A stretch of DNA of 64,000 nt from Incurvaria masculella (GCA_946894095.1 OX335642.1:1189021-1253020), one strand, 5' to 3'. Positions 32,015-42,815 are shown, numbered from the stretch's first letter. Program-made: numbers and translations. The notes: a model not told the origin generated them from the letters alone.

Positions 32015-32645
32015 CAAAAGCACACATCAAAATCACAAAATAAATAAAAGCCGGTGTCTTGATACATTAGCATTTTACAACGGTTTTATTAGGTTCGGTA
32101 CCTAAGGGTCTCTTGATAAGAATTAACAATGACATTGATTTAAAAGCGTCTAATAACCTGTCAATGTATAGATAAGTAAATTCAATACAGCTTGATAAAT
32201 CAATAGAATTGTTAACGGCTTGTCCGTTGGAAAACGGAAATGTATTCCCTGGAGTTAATTGACTTATTCCTAGGAACGTTAGCGGAGTCAGACAGGATTG
32301 GTTATATATTTTGCCGCCGCCCGCCATATTGCTGCTTCGGGAGGAGTAGCGGAGTACAGCTGTCAAAACTGGGCGATCATAGACAACTGTCAAAACTGTG
32401 TTACCGATCGACCAGAGAGTTCTAAATTGTTTCTGGCAATAAAGATTGATAAAATGATAAAATGTTTTTAAACGGATGTAATTTGTTTTGGAGCCTAATA
32501 CGTCTAGTACAGATTTATAACATAAGCGTTATAATTTGGGCAAAACAAAGTTAAGTAAGTAGGTATGTTGATTGGTAAGAAATAATAAAAAAACAGATCT
32601 CTATTATTTCCAACCTCCATAAGTTTTAACGTAATGTATTAATTT
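32015..32645. other. No recognised gene
   Basis: A minus-strand frame of 108 codons (32067-32393) has no motif I recognise and lies in moderately GC-rich unique sequence. The rest is AT-rich. Confidence 0.4.
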
Positions 32646-32649
32646 AAAA

Positions 32650-33137
32650 AAAAAGTTCGAGTCGGATTCAGACAAGTGTTTCCAATGGCCCCTTTAATTT
32701 TTTGTATTTATTTTAACAGCGGCAATAGAAAAACACACTCCGTGAACATTTTACCTATCTACTTATTACAGTTCATGAGACGAAGACTCCGCGGAAGCGG
32801 CCGAGTACCGAGCTCTGTGTAATCTATTGTTTTCGTTTTGTCATTTTAATATTGTTTGTGTTTTTATTTTTTATAATAAATTCATCTCTTCTCTATACTG
32901 ACCCTGCTACTAATAATCCCAGATCATCGTCTGAATAGCTATACAATGTTTTGTCCCTTTCTATCGAATTAGAAACTGCTTGTCAATGCAAAGGACAAAA
33001 CATTGTATAACTATTCAGCTGATGATCTAGGTTTATTAGTAACAGGGTGACTGTTTTGCTTCGACGGGGTCCGACGGGCGGATGGGCAGCGGAAGCTTCG
33101 TAATAGGGTCCCGTTGGCACCCTTTGGGTACGAAATA
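32650..33137 (+). mobile_element. CGAG element, decayed and split by other DNA
   Basis: The 5' part runs from TTCGAGTCGGATTCAGACAA to TTACAGTTCATGAGACGAAG (about 32655-32790). The 3' part runs from GACGGGTCCGACGGGCGG-like sequence to GGCACCCTTTGGGTACGAAA (about 33065-33137). About 270 nt of unrelated DNA separates them, including the foldback element at 32902-33047. Confidence 0.7.
32902..33047. mobile_element. Small foldback element, ~55-nt inverted ends
   Basis: The left end is CCCTGCTACTAATAATCCCA and the right end, reverse complemented, is CCCTGTTACTAATAAACCTA. Both run on through GATCATC--CTGAATAG-TA and ACAATGTTTTGTCC. TGA directly precedes and follows the element, a possible 3-bp target duplication. 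Confidence 0.8.
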
Positions 33138-33253
33138 AAAAAACAGTGTTAAAACTTCTGTTAAATCTTTTTTTTACATTTCGTGCAGTGTTAAAAGTGT
33201 AACTTCAGGATGTAATCACAACTATAAGGTCGTGACGCAATTTAAGATACAAT

Positions 33254-33479
33254 GAAAAACCGGCCAAGTACATGTCGGACTGGCATACGAAAGATTCCGT
33301 ACAATTATACAAGATTTAAACTATAGAAATTTTGTTTTTGATGGTTACTATTGGTCGTTATAGCGGCAATAGATTTACACATTTTGCGAAGCTGTCTATT
33401 ACGGTTCATCAAATTCAGCCCTGTGACAAGCGGACAACAAGGTTCCGTTGTGCATCCTTCGGGTACGGAAACCTAAAAA
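33254..33479 (+). mobile_element. CGAG element, decayed copy
   Basis: It runs from AAAACCGGCCAAGTACATGT, through TATAGCGGCAATAGATTTAC, to CTTCGGGTACGGAAACCTAA. The GACG run is almost gone. Confidence 0.8.
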
Positions 33480-33482
33480 TAG

Positions 33483-33511
33483 TTGATAGATTTATCGTAT
33501 AAATCTATCAA
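33483..33511. repeat. 29-nt inverted repeat
   Basis: The arms TTGATAGATTTAT and ATAAATCTATCAA surround CGT. It directly follows the CGAG element at 33254. Confidence 0.7.
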
Positions 33512-34150
33512 TCTATTTATAATCATCGACTAATGACAAAGCTGCAGCGTTGTTATTGGTCCATAATTGATGTTTACTTTCAGTTTCATTATTTCCTCCG
33601 TTTCATATTGAATGTATTTAAAATGTTTTTCCTTTTCTGTTCGATTTCGTCCGGTGAAGAAGAGCCGACAAGAAACTTCGTCAGTTATTTTTTTCTTGTT
33701 TACTTATAGATTATTACTACTCACAACTGACATTATTATTATTATGTTATTTATATCACTAGCAGCTTAAAGCTGATGCGTTAATTTAGTTTTTCCCGGA
33801 AAGTGCACTCCGGGAAATACGTATATAAAAAAAAAAAATTGGTATTACCAATATTACTTATCATTCACATTCTATATTTGTTTTCATTTTATTTATTGGT
33901 TATTGATTGTTTATTATTAGTATTGATTATTTGTTTTTTTTTTATTGCCTTTAAGTGTTTGTCCAGTCGGTTTTTAAATTCATTTACAGTTATACATACA
34001 ATTGTGAAGAGCAAACTCTTGACTACCATAAAGACATCTTATTCTTAATTACTACTACTACTATTAACTAATTACTACAGTATAAATTATTCTGATCTAA
34101 AAAGCCATCGTTATTATTAGATAATAGTTGAAATCAGTAAGATCTCTGAT
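33512..34150. other. AT-rich stretch, no recognised gene
   Basis: A plus-strand frame at 33803-34048 is built of hydrophobic, AT-driven codons and has no support as a gene. Confidence 0.4.
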
Positions 34151-34154
34151 AGAT

Positions 34155-34325
34155 ATAAACAGCAATGAAAAATTATCCGAGTTTTCAATCCAGTGCAATG
34201 CAGCCGAGCTCATATACACGGAAGGTCCTGGCATGTCACCTAATTTTTTTTCTAGAATGCGGTATGTGACTAAAAACATAAAGTCCATTAACATTTAAAA
34301 ACATTATAAGCCATGCAATTCCATT
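34155..34325 (+). mobile_element. T5-SINE 3' half, decayed
   Basis: AGCAATGAAAAATTATCCGA, TTTTCAATCCAGTGCAATGC, AGCCGAGCTCATATACACGG and AAGGTCCTGGCATGTCACCT follow the body and tail of the family. It ends near CAATTCCATTTACATAAATA. Confidence 0.6.
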
Positions 34326-34369
34326 TACATAAATAAAAAAAAGTCTGAGATTCCATGACTAAAGATTGG

Positions 34370-34760
34370 CCCTTCTAGAAGATTCGAAGGTCCATGGTAG
34401 CGGCGCACGTTATGGCAGTTTGATTGAGTACGAGCCTACCGATCAGACCGTAATCAATCGAGTCTAGCCTTCTCTACCCGTGACGTCACGCGTGCTACGA
34501 GCGGGCTTCGGAGGGGAATATTCCGTGTGTTCTCACGTCAAATTGTATTGGTTTGTGAAGTATCCAACCGTCGAGTAAGGAGGTGGCAAGCGAAACTCGT
34601 TTTTATGGGGGCGGCGACGCAACCGCAATGGCGGTATCGCCGGCGAGTCTGTCCGCTCACAAATTCGCTCACTACTGATGTTCTCTAGTTTCAACGACAC
34701 AATAACTTCACAGGATGCTAATCAGTGCAACGAACATCTATGTTGCGCTTCCCGAATTCG
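34370..34760. promoter_or_regulatory. GC-rich unique island with a CRE-type TGACGTCA
   Basis: CCGTGACGTCACGCGTG at about 34480 contains the palindromic cAMP-response element TGACGTCA. The island (GGGGGCGGCGACGCAACCGC, GTATCGCCGGCGAGTCTGTC) is CpG-rich and belongs to no repeat family recognised here. It could be a promoter or enhancer, but no exon could be attached to it. Confidence 0.25.
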
Positions 34761-34767
34761 TAAGAGA

Positions 34768-35000
34768 ACTAACTACAGTCAAATTCAAAATTCAAATTCA
34801 AATACTTTATTGGCAGCAAAAACAATAATTAGGTACAATTTAGAAATATTTTAAGTAAACTAGTATAACTTTGATGTATCCTAATGAGGTAATTGTACAC
34901 CAAAAGGTGTTAGCTCAGCATAATTCCTAAGCGACCAGTACTACCTGAGTTGAGCTGAGTGCAAGGTACTGGTTTTCAGCAAGCAGTCAGTCAGTGAGTG
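34768..35000 (-). mobile_element. CR1-like LINE 3' UTR
   Basis: ATTCAAAATTCAAATTCAAA followed by TACTTTATTGGCAGCAAAAA is the reverse complement of a common lepidopteran LINE tail. GTTAGCTCAGCATAATTCCT with GACCAGTACTACCTGAGTTG belongs to its 3' UTR. No coding part remains. Confidence 0.55.
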
Positions 35001-35040
35001 CTTTTCGACTCACTCTCATAAATGGAAAGTCAACAGCAGA

Positions 35041-35090
35041 AACAGGCATGAGCCATGGCATGGAACTCGATCAGCTCACTATCCTCTTAA
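35041..35090 (+). mobile_element. MITE family E terminal fragment
   Basis: AACAGGCATGAGCCATGGCA and CAGCTCACTATCCTCTTAA match the right end of the E copies at 41040 and 52794, ending in the family's TTAA. Confidence 0.6.
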
Positions 35091-35566
35091 TTTTAATTTA
35101 TTTTACTTTTTTTCCATTTGTTCAAATAACCTTTTTTCTATTCTTCTCCAATATAATATTATTCAAAAACTGTCATCTTCGTGACACAATAAGGAGCCTC
35201 TCCTTATTTTACCTTCGCTACCTTTTATTCCTTAACTGTATCTTACATCTCAGCGATAACCAAAACGTCAATTACGATAAAGAAACGAACGCTGTCTATC
35301 CTGAACGTTTTATAATATTCTTGGCATTTATTAGTGTTGCCATCGTTGCGGGAAGGCCTAACTGATATTTTCGTTGCTTGATCGTCTCGGCGTGACATAG
35401 AAATGCTCTCAGAGCCCGCAGTCCCGCGTCATTTCTGTTGACGTATATGTAAATATTAATTCGTTATGGTAAGCGGGAGGCGGGTTTTGTGGTCTGTTTC
35501 TCCCCGGCAATATTAATTGTATGTATTTCCGAAATGTGTATACATCCATAGACCTATTATTTATTT

Positions 35567-36345
35567 ATTTAAGTCTTTCTAGCACACACATTACACTATT
35601 TGAACCGAAGCTTAACTTAAATCGTTCTAGTGCTACCCACAGCAGGGCTTAGGCCTATCTCAACCTTACAGGTTATGAGGTTGTGGTCATTTTCCTCCCT
35701 GGGTGACCAACCTTATCCGGGAGAAGATACTTGTAGCATCATTTGATATTTTTTGTGCAGTTACACTTACATAACTTTTAACATTAATAATAGATTTACA
35801 TGAAACAATATTTAAAAAAAGGTAAGCATGGTGAGTCCCGAAAACAATTTACAATATTAAATACACATTGATACATATACACATACACAGTGACACAATA
35901 CAATACCTATTAAGGGGGGAGAATTCTATACTCATCATTTGGGTCATTTGGGTCTCAGATCAAAAAGGAAGGAGATTTGCAATATATGGGTTTTCAAACT
36001 TACACAATGGCAACGAACTCAATGCCGGCCGGCCATATTTGAAAGGCCTAAGGTTCTCGTTTTGGGGAAATACGTTAGCAGGGAGAGAGTTCAATATTTT
36101 AGCACCGCTAAATGATCTAGAGGATCGGTTGTTTTCTATTTTGGAATCTTTGAATGTGAATGTGTGCATTTCCAGTCTGCTCTACGTTATGCGATGGTTG
36201 AAAGGTAATGGAGCGATGGAGTTATGCAGCTCCGAAGGACATTCTCCATGATAGAAACGATAGAACAGTGAGAGAGGTTATATCCCTTCGGAGTTGGAGG
36301 GTCTGTAAATTCTGGGGTCCCTCGGGGTCGTCGACGATACACACG
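35567..36345 (-). mobile_element. Jockey/CR1-group LINE, C-terminus plus 3' UTR
   Basis: On the minus strand the C-terminus reads MHTFTFKDSKIENNRSSRSF and AKILNSLPANVFP (36169 down to about 36040), followed by the 3' UTR. An AAATAAATAAATAA-type 3' end sits near 35570. The upstream piece matching 23165 and 26240 is at 36240-36345. The element is strongly 5' truncated. Confidence 0.7.
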
Positions 36346-36384
36346 GCACGGCGCTGAATGGAGTTCAATTGCTATTTACCACAC

Positions 36385-36735
36385 CCAACGACATATTAGC
36401 CCAGCACTCCCCATTTTAGCCCAAAAATCCATAGGAATTAGATGCCATGCCAGGATCTGCCGTTTATAAGCACGGGTATTGAGCTCGATGGAAAACACGG
36501 ACCATTTTTCATTGCTGCTTCGACGATCTTTTCATCCAATACGATGGTAAGAACACGAACGGTTTTAAACCCTACCACCTATAAGGGGAAGGGGAGCTAC
36601 AGTTTAACATGGATTTCAAACCATGGAGCAGCTTGGAAGCGAAATAAAGTGGGTTATAAACGGGCCGGGAATCCAGACCTCTGGGATGGAAGGCAATACC
36701 ACCCGTCCCTGAGCTACAAGCAGTACAATATCGGT
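36385..36735 (-). mobile_element. T5-SINE copy, reverse orientation, tRNA-type head
   Basis: From the left: AATTAGATGCCATGCCAGGA (3' region), GACCATTTTTCATTGCTGCT, CCCTACCACCTATAAGGGGA, then TTCAAACCATGGAGCAGCTT. The head is at the right, where CGGGAATCCAGACCTCTGGG (about 36665-36685) is the reverse complement of a B-box region. Confidence 0.75.
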
Positions 36736-37245
36736 AGGAATTAATACATATATTTAATACAAATAGCACCAAATTATCGACAGTAGATAAGCGGCGGGAT
36801 AAGTAAGTGAGCGTGTACATACATCTCCAGGCTCCGATTGACGTAATTAATGAGAGCGACTCGCGCCCTAATCACATCCGTCAATAGACTTGCGAGCAAC
36901 CTCCCCCCCCCCTCCCCGCGCCTTCCCCGCTCGCCCTACACCCTCCCCCCCCCCCCCCCCCGCCGGCCTCACCCGCCCGCCCTACATCGTGCCTCCCGCC
37001 CAAGATTGATATGAGTGGGCTCTCATACGTCGGGATCACAAGGAGAGTACGGAACTGAAAGCTGACCGAATCATTGTTTTTGTGTAATATAATGAATCCT
37101 GATAGCCAAGTGATAAACTTATTAAGGTATCCATATTAACATAAGATAAATCCTGTTAAAAGTTCAGTTGCTTCGTATTTAGCTGCTCGTAGAGCCCGCG
37201 CCAAACTTATATGTTTGCGTGAGTTTTAGAGGCACATTTAAGTTT
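36736..37245. other. GC-rich island with two long C runs
   Basis: C runs lie at about 36903-36912 and 36945-36961 within CCTCCCCGCGCCTTCCCCGC-type sequence up to about 37010. No frame with recognisable motifs spans it. The flanks are AT-rich. Confidence 0.4.
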
Positions 37246-37247
37246 GG

Positions 37248-37575
37248 CGCGAACCATAGCTCAGGGGGCCGCCACTTGCCTTTCATGCCAGACGGCATTG
37301 GCTCAGGTAAGTTCATGCAACCCTTCCTTTCTCTTTCTGAGTTGGATAAGTGAATTTCTTCACGAAAGCGAGCCGGTCAATGGTTCGGAATCCATGTTAA
37401 ACTATAGGTTCCCCTATTACGTAGTAGGGTTAGGCGCGACCGGGTTAGTCCAGAAATTGTCCGTGTTTTCCCAATTCAATGAAGCCGTCCTCATAAGGGA
37501 CACTTCATTCCTTCGGGAATGGGATGTGGTACGCTTAGATCAAGACAATGCGTGTGGCATTAGCCATCCTCATCA
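37248..37575 (+). mobile_element. T5-SINE copy, tRNA-type head degraded
   Basis: The head ACCATAGCTCAGGGGGCCGC is A-box-like. The body shows GTTGGATAAGTGAATTTCTT, CAATGGTTCGGAATCCATGT, AGAAATTGTCCGTGTTTTCC and CTTCGGGAATGGGATGTGGT, and it ends GGCATTAGCCATCCTCATCA. MITE K copy 2 begins at its end. Confidence 0.75.
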
Positions 37576-37924
37576 GAGTTCCTAGTCCCATTTGTCACCT
37601 AAATTGGCGTTTACGGAACTCCGAAGTTACGTAAAAACAAACTCAATACAAGTTTTTACTAGATATTCTGTGGTTTTACTTTCGCAAGCTGTCAAAGTCA
37701 AACACGGACTTCCGATTTGTATGAAAACGCGGAGTCGGAGTAAACGGCAACGTCGACGTATTTACGTCACGGTGAGTAAGCTGTGAAATCAAACTCGAAC
37801 TCGCAAATTTTAGTTCGTTTAACGCCCACTGCGCACGCTCTTAAATTTCTCCATACATTTGAAAACGCCAGTAGATCGATTTGCCGTAAACGCTAATTTA
37901 GGTCACAGCTGGGACTGCGGGCTC
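37576..37924. mobile_element. Foldback MITE (family K), copy 2
   Basis: The ends are AGTCCCATTTGTCACCTAAA and, reverse complemented, AGTCCCAGCTGTGACCTAAA. The interior (TACAAGTTTTTACTAGATAT, GACTTCCGATTTGTATGAAA, CGTCGACGTATTTACG) matches 3053-3405 throughout. Confidence 0.85.
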
Positions 37925-38177
37925 AGGGATCAGTCATATATAAAAAAGAGGTACATAAAACAGGTATATAGGAACCGTAAAGACCGATATAGAATTCTTG
38001 AAAAGCGAACCGTTGGAAAACGACCTTTTCCAATTTCCTTGAAGTGCACCTGCGCCGCTCTGATATATGACTTAGTCATTATAGTGAACTAACTATGTGG
38101 GGCGGGCGGGATGGTACGCAGGGCGGAACTGGTGGAACATAAGTAGAGAATAAAGTTACAGCAACTGTGGAACTTTT

Positions 38178-38245
38178 AGGCGGAAGTATATATATTTTTC
38201 CGTTCCAAGCAAGTACGTCCCTTTTTCCAAGGAACGTAAGAATCA
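38178..38245 (-). repeat. Repeat family H, copy 4 (3' part)
   Basis: The reverse complement reads TTACGTTCCTTGGAAAAAGG, GACGTACTTGCTTGGAACG and AAAAATATATA, matching 17272-17330. Confidence 0.55.
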
Positions 38246-38527
38246 ATACCCCCGAATGGTCTGTTTGGTGGTTGATTTTTTTAATTAACTGATCCATATT
38301 TTCAAGCATTCATGCATCAAATACCATGCATATGCATGTACATAATCAAATTGTTCTAAATGAAGCTCAACACACCTAATTTCGGCATCACAAAATCATG
38401 TGGAATTACCAAAATCGTATCATTTCTATGATATTTTTTTTTAAGAAAACATAATTTAGATAATTTGATTAATATAGTTTGATTAGCCATCAAACACGAG
38501 CCAGAGTGGGATAAAAAATGGTTCTTG

Positions 38528-38662
38528 GCCAAATATTTCAGTTTTGTAACTGGACATACATGGCCAACACCACCGTCTAGATTTTAGCTTAACACACCAC
38601 ATTTAGGAGGAAACAAGTCCCATGCCAGGACCTCTCTATGGGCACGGCTATATTGAACCGGA
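38528..38662 (-). mobile_element. T5-SINE 3' fragment, reverse orientation
   Basis: AACTGGACATACATGGCCAA, then ACAAGTCCCATGCCAGGACC and GGCTATATTGAACCGGAT, is the tail and 3' body of the family in reverse. The GC-rich island at 38660-38940 follows directly. Confidence 0.7.
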
Positions 38663-38940
38663 TCGTCTCAACCGCCGGAGGAGGCGGAGACATCGGCGGC
38701 GGCGGTTGGTCTGAAGAACGAGTGAGTAATCCCAAAGACGAGTCCTCGCTTTATCGAGTTCGGCTCCATCAATCAGTGCGGATCTTCTCTGACAGAGGAT
38801 CCCCCCCCCCCGCCCTCCACGTCCACCCCGCGCCCCGCACCGCCGCAAGCCCCCGAGCCGTTTGTACCGATGCTAATCTTGCGCCCTCGATGCCTTCGGG
38901 AGGCGCACGTCGAGTGCAGACGTGAGAGAATGTACCGAGC
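38660..38940. other. GC-rich island with GGN repeats and a C run
   Basis: GGAGGAGGCGGAGACATCGG with GCGGCGGCGGTTGG, a strong-looking splice donor (GAACGAGTGAGTAAT at about 38715), a C run near 38800-38811, and CpG-rich sequence to 38940 are present. Frames read through it on both strands but give only low-complexity Arg/Gly/Pro strings. It may be a promoter with 5' UTR. Confidence 0.35.
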
Positions 38941-38987
38941 CTTCATGCTGTCCCTCATGTTTGACGCTGCTTGTAGCACATTCAATG
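38929..38987 (+). CDS. Possible short first exon (weak)
   Basis: After the GC-rich island, an ATG opens a frame reading MYRAFMLSLMFDAACSTFNG and runs into GTATGT, a good splice donor, at about 38987. A hydrophobic start followed by small residues would fit a secreted or membrane protein, though the Asp in the middle weakens the signal-peptide reading. The same DNA forms the first unit of a 133-bp tandem repeat whose later units have lost the donor. No partner exon was identified, and the protein is not recognised. Confidence 0.18.
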
Positions 38988-39325
38988 GTATGTTCACCTC
39001 GTTTATGGTTATTAAACTGGAAATTCCTGTTACATTACTCTATAGTTCCTTTTAAAATTTGTATTTCTTGAAGACAATGCATGTGTTCCCTCATGTTTGA
39101 CGCTGTTTGTAGCACGTTAAATTGCATATCTACCCTGTTTATTGTTATTAAACTGGAAATCCCCGCCACTTTGTAATTCCTTTTAAAAATTGTATTTCTT
39201 GACGATAATGCTTGTTGTCTCTCATCTTTGACGCTGTTTGTAGCTAATTCAATGGTATATGCGTCCTCTTTATGGTTATTAAACTGGAAATCCCAGTCAC
39301 ATTACTCAATAATTCCTTATAGGGC
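38947..39325. repeat. Tandem repeat, 132-135-bp period, 3 units
   Basis: TTTGACGCTG recurs at 38960, 39095 and 39227. Each unit also contains GGTTATTAAACTGGAAAT-C-C or a close variant, then a run like TTCCTTTTAAAATTTGTATT, and a CTTGA-GA-AATGC block. Units are roughly 85% alike by eye. The array stops near CCTTATAGGGC. Confidence 0.85.
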
Positions 39326-40605
39326 TGATTTTTCAATAGTCTTATAACTATCCTACAGATTTATTTACGTTTCTGCTTATCCATCCCATATAGTACGTCC
39401 ATATGTTAATTAGTAAAATTATAGTCATATAATTGTGATAGAAGATATAATCCTCCGGCAATGACTAGCTGTCTTTTGAAAGACGTAAAATTTTACTTTC
39501 AGTCCGATAAGCACTACCTGAGGATTAAACAATCGGCCTTTAGAATAATATTTCTTCTCCCGCCACTTTATTTACAGAATGGTTAAGATCCACCGCTATG
39601 TTTAGTACCACGAAATTGCTCGTTATTTTTTTAATGTAAATCATATTTAGCCTTAGTAACGGCAAAACCGAATTAAATTAATCTTTTCGAAATGGTTTAT
39701 TAGTTTTAAGACGATTGATGAATGTTGAGCAGTATTTTATATATTCCATCGATAGTTCCCAAACGTTTTTACTTACTTGTTATTGCTGCAATATTATCTT
39801 TTTGATAACAATAACAAAAACATTTCAGTGAACCCTGAACGCAGGACAATTTTACATTACTCCATCGTGACACAAACAATACTATTTATGCAACAAAACA
39901 GCTTTCACACAACACATTATCCGACAATGTCAAAGTATTCGAAGCAAATGCAGTACGTTTGAGCCCGGTCACAGAATAAGTAATAACCCGGTATCAGTTA
40001 GCCCGTCACTGAAAATCCGGATTGATTTCAAAATGTACGCTAACACAGGAATATTCATAATGACGCAGGTAGAGCGACCCGCGGAGGCTTCGACGCAATC
40101 ACTTGCAAATTAAACGTCAGTTAGCTGTCAGTTAGGCAAATTGTGTTTTGACGTTCCCGCGTAATTTTATCATCTGCCAAATATTAGGGTCTCGGTTTGC
40201 GCAGCGACCCAGCCCGTAACGAGCTTAACGAGACTAAGCCCTATGCTGTTGTTGGTTTACCTATGATACATTACATAACTTATTTAAACTCCCTTTGTTT
40301 GGCACTATCCATCAATTAATCCCTCAATAAGTTAACAAGGTGAGAATTTGAGCAGGCAATTAATCAATAACTTCTGTTCGATGTTATTGTTACGTATAGT
40401 AAATAAGTAAAGCGAAGCATCCTTAACATGAAAGTCAGGGATTCGTGTAGAAATGTCTTTAAAGATTTTGGAATAATGGCCCTTGCAAATAAGCATGTTT
40501 ATCAAAATATAATCTATGGAAAAAAATATAGAATCGGTTACTCTTAACTCTGACATACATACACATGTCATACACAATACTAGAAATAAGTTTAACATAC
40601 AGCTT
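39326..40605. other. No recognised gene
   Basis: AT-rich, apart from a mildly GC-rich patch at 40060-40230. Frames of up to 88 codons (40332-40598, minus) have no motif or splice context. Confidence 0.4.
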
Positions 40606-40609
40606 TGAT

Positions 40610-40755
40610 GTTATAGCGGCAACAGAAATACACACTCTGTGCAAATTTAAACTGTCTACCTATTATGGTTCATGAGATACAGCACGCTCACAGGTGGACG
40701 GACGGTCGGCGGAGGCTTGTAATAGAGACCCTTCGGGTACGGAACCCTAAAAAGG
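40610..40755 (+). mobile_element. CGAG element, 3' half
   Basis: It starts at TTATAGCGGCAACAGAAATA, contains GTCTACCTATTATGGTTCAT and a short GGACGGACGGTC run, and ends CGGGTACGGAACCCTAAAAA. Confidence 0.8.
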
Positions 40756-41039
40756 TACATCGGTATCGGATCCGTGATCTTAGACACAAGCAATCCCTGG
40801 CGTCGCCCCTATGCTCCAGGCAGCTCGAAATAATGAAACTTTTAAAAAAATCGCCAAAAATAAATGAGAGTAGCCCTCCAGCGCATGCATCAGTGAGTCC
40901 CATTTGCCTTCCAAATGAGCGTTCAAAGTAGCTAACTGCATTACGGCGGGAGCCGGCCGGCACGTCTGGCCCGCGCGGCTACCTGCGGCGTTCTGACGCT
41001 CGCGGCACTTTTTATTCCTACCGTCAATTTTACGCAGTA

Positions 41040-41393
41040 TTAAGAGGATAATGACGTGATCAAGCTCAATACAATGGATTGTGCCTCATTCCTCAGCCTT
41101 AATAAGAAATATCTTTCTGATATTTTGCAAATTAAATAAACCAACTGAGAGCTACGTCTGTACCTTTTTGTTTTTTTAATAAATTAACTTACAATCGGAA
41201 CAAACCCCTCCTATAAAATATTGTATACAAATATAAAAAGGCGTATATCATGGATAAAGGTTAAGTTATAAAAAAAAAAACAAAAACCTAGCTCTCTTCA
41301 AAGTGCAAAATTTCAAAAAAAGTATGTTTTAATTTCACTGAGGAACAGGCACGAGCCATTGTAAGGATCTTGACACCTCATTATCCTCTTAAG
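41040..41393. mobile_element. MITE family E, copy 1 (TTAA-flanked, ~53-nt inverted ends)
   Basis: The left end is TTAAGAGGATAATGACGTG and the right end, reverse complemented, is TTAAGAGGATAATGAGGTG. The similarity continues through TACAATGG-T-GTGCCT--TTCCTCAG. Interior marks are GAGAGCTACGTCTGTACC and AACCTAGCTCTC. It is non-coding. Confidence 0.9.
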
Positions 41394-41499
41394 GCACCTA
41401 TATTATACATAAATCTATAACCAGAGTACTGTACGATGGTGTCGTACGATATGATCGCAGTATGGCATGTGGATATCTTAGGATTTTCTGCGTACATGT

Positions 41500-41860
41500 C
41501 TTTATATACGTCTATATATATACATATAACCTAATCTAACCAAACCTAACCTAAGTGACCCCCTATGGATGAAATACCTAGAGGATCGGTTGGTTTTGAT
41601 TTTTTTAACGTCGACATTCAACGGGTGCATTTCCTGCCTGTTCCACGTTGTGCGATGGTAGAAAGCGATTTGGTCAGGCGTGAAATACTGACGCACCCTG
41701 TTGAAAACTTCCAGTTTTTTGGAGGCGACCTTTAAATTTATAAAAACTGCTGTGACAGCAGAGATTGTTTCAGTAGTAATCCCTTTTGGTGGTTGCAATT
41801 TTATTTTCGGTTCCGAAAACCTTAAAATTGTACACTCAATATACAGTTCGGGTATGTTTT
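41500..41860 (-). mobile_element. Jockey/CR1-group LINE, C-terminal coding remnant
   Basis: The minus-strand frame contains FNRVRQYFTPDQIAFYHRTT, EMHPLNVDVKKIKTNRSSRY and FIHRGSL, matching the family members at 26030, 35567 and 53110. It is cut off before the WNELP block. Confidence 0.7.
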
Positions 41861-41907
41861 CCAATTATCATTATTAAAAATAGTTTAATTAATACCATAT
41901 ATTTTTT

Positions 41908-42000
41908 AATGGAACTGGACAAGGACGGCTTCAAATGGGAACGAAGTGTCATGCCAGGACCTCCCTTATATTGCACCACTACATTAAACTAGACGTAAAA
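41908..42000 (-). mobile_element. T5-SINE 3' fragment, reverse orientation
   Basis: GGAACTGGACAAGGACGGCT is loosely tail-like. CGAAGTGTCATGCCAGGACC with CTTATATTGCACCACTACAT and TAAACTAGACG is the 3' body in reverse. Confidence 0.55.
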
Positions 42001-42815
42001 CACATAGCTAACGTATTCAATTGCGGGTGTTTATTTAACTATCACACGATAAATAGTTACAATATTACAATTTGCATCGTAAACACAATCCATTTTCATG
42101 CCATTACATCTGCGACACGAAATTCAATTACGCAAATGAATCAGCCAGCGAGGGTAGTTTTAATATTATGCTAACGCCATCTAGCGACGGGTGTCGGAAT
42201 AATCACAACAAAATTCAAACGCATTCATGGGGAAGTAATTTGCGTAGATTAAGCCATGATTTCCCGAATTATCCACCCTCCTCTACTGAGCGAAACATAT
42301 ACGTAATGGTTTCTATGTACAAATTCAAGTCCATTCAATATTTACGAGTAATGTTTTTTTTGCATGCGTTTCTTTTGCAAGTAATAATTTTATGGTTTGT
42401 GTTTTGCACATTCATGCACATTTCGTAATCGGAAAAACTTGGTATAGTGGCATTTTATGATTTAGACTGTTAATAGTTTGTCCTTAAAATTAATATATAA
42501 AACCAGTTGATTTGAGTGTTCTGTGGGTGTTTAAACTTTTTTCTGATATTGGCTTAGCACAGTTATTTTTCTAGGTCCTTGTGGCTGACGTTTCGAATTA
42601 ATTTAAAAACGTTTACGCGCGTTAACTCCCACGACATTAGCGGTAAAGGGTTTTTCATTTTAATGTCATTATATTTACATCCGGTTTGTGATACTTACTA
42701 ATTGATAGGTGGACGGAGCTGGACATGTTAATTACAGTAAATTAAAACATGATCAATTCTGGGGGAATGAGTAATTCGCTCCCATCTTCCAGGGGGTCTA
42801 GTCATGGGATTGTCA
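42001..42815. other. No recognised gene
   Basis: AT-rich. A plus-strand frame at 42072-42428 (118 codons) overlaps another in a different frame and has no recognisable domain. Confidence 0.4.

Noticed and set aside
34994..35365. 123-codon plus-strand frame rich in Phe/Leu/Ile
   Set aside because: It begins in a LINE/MITE fragment and its hydrophobic composition follows from T-rich DNA.
38638..38925. 95-codon Gly/Pro/Arg-rich frame
   Set aside because: It starts inside a T5-SINE fragment and runs through low-complexity GC-rich sequence; opposite-strand frames are equally open.
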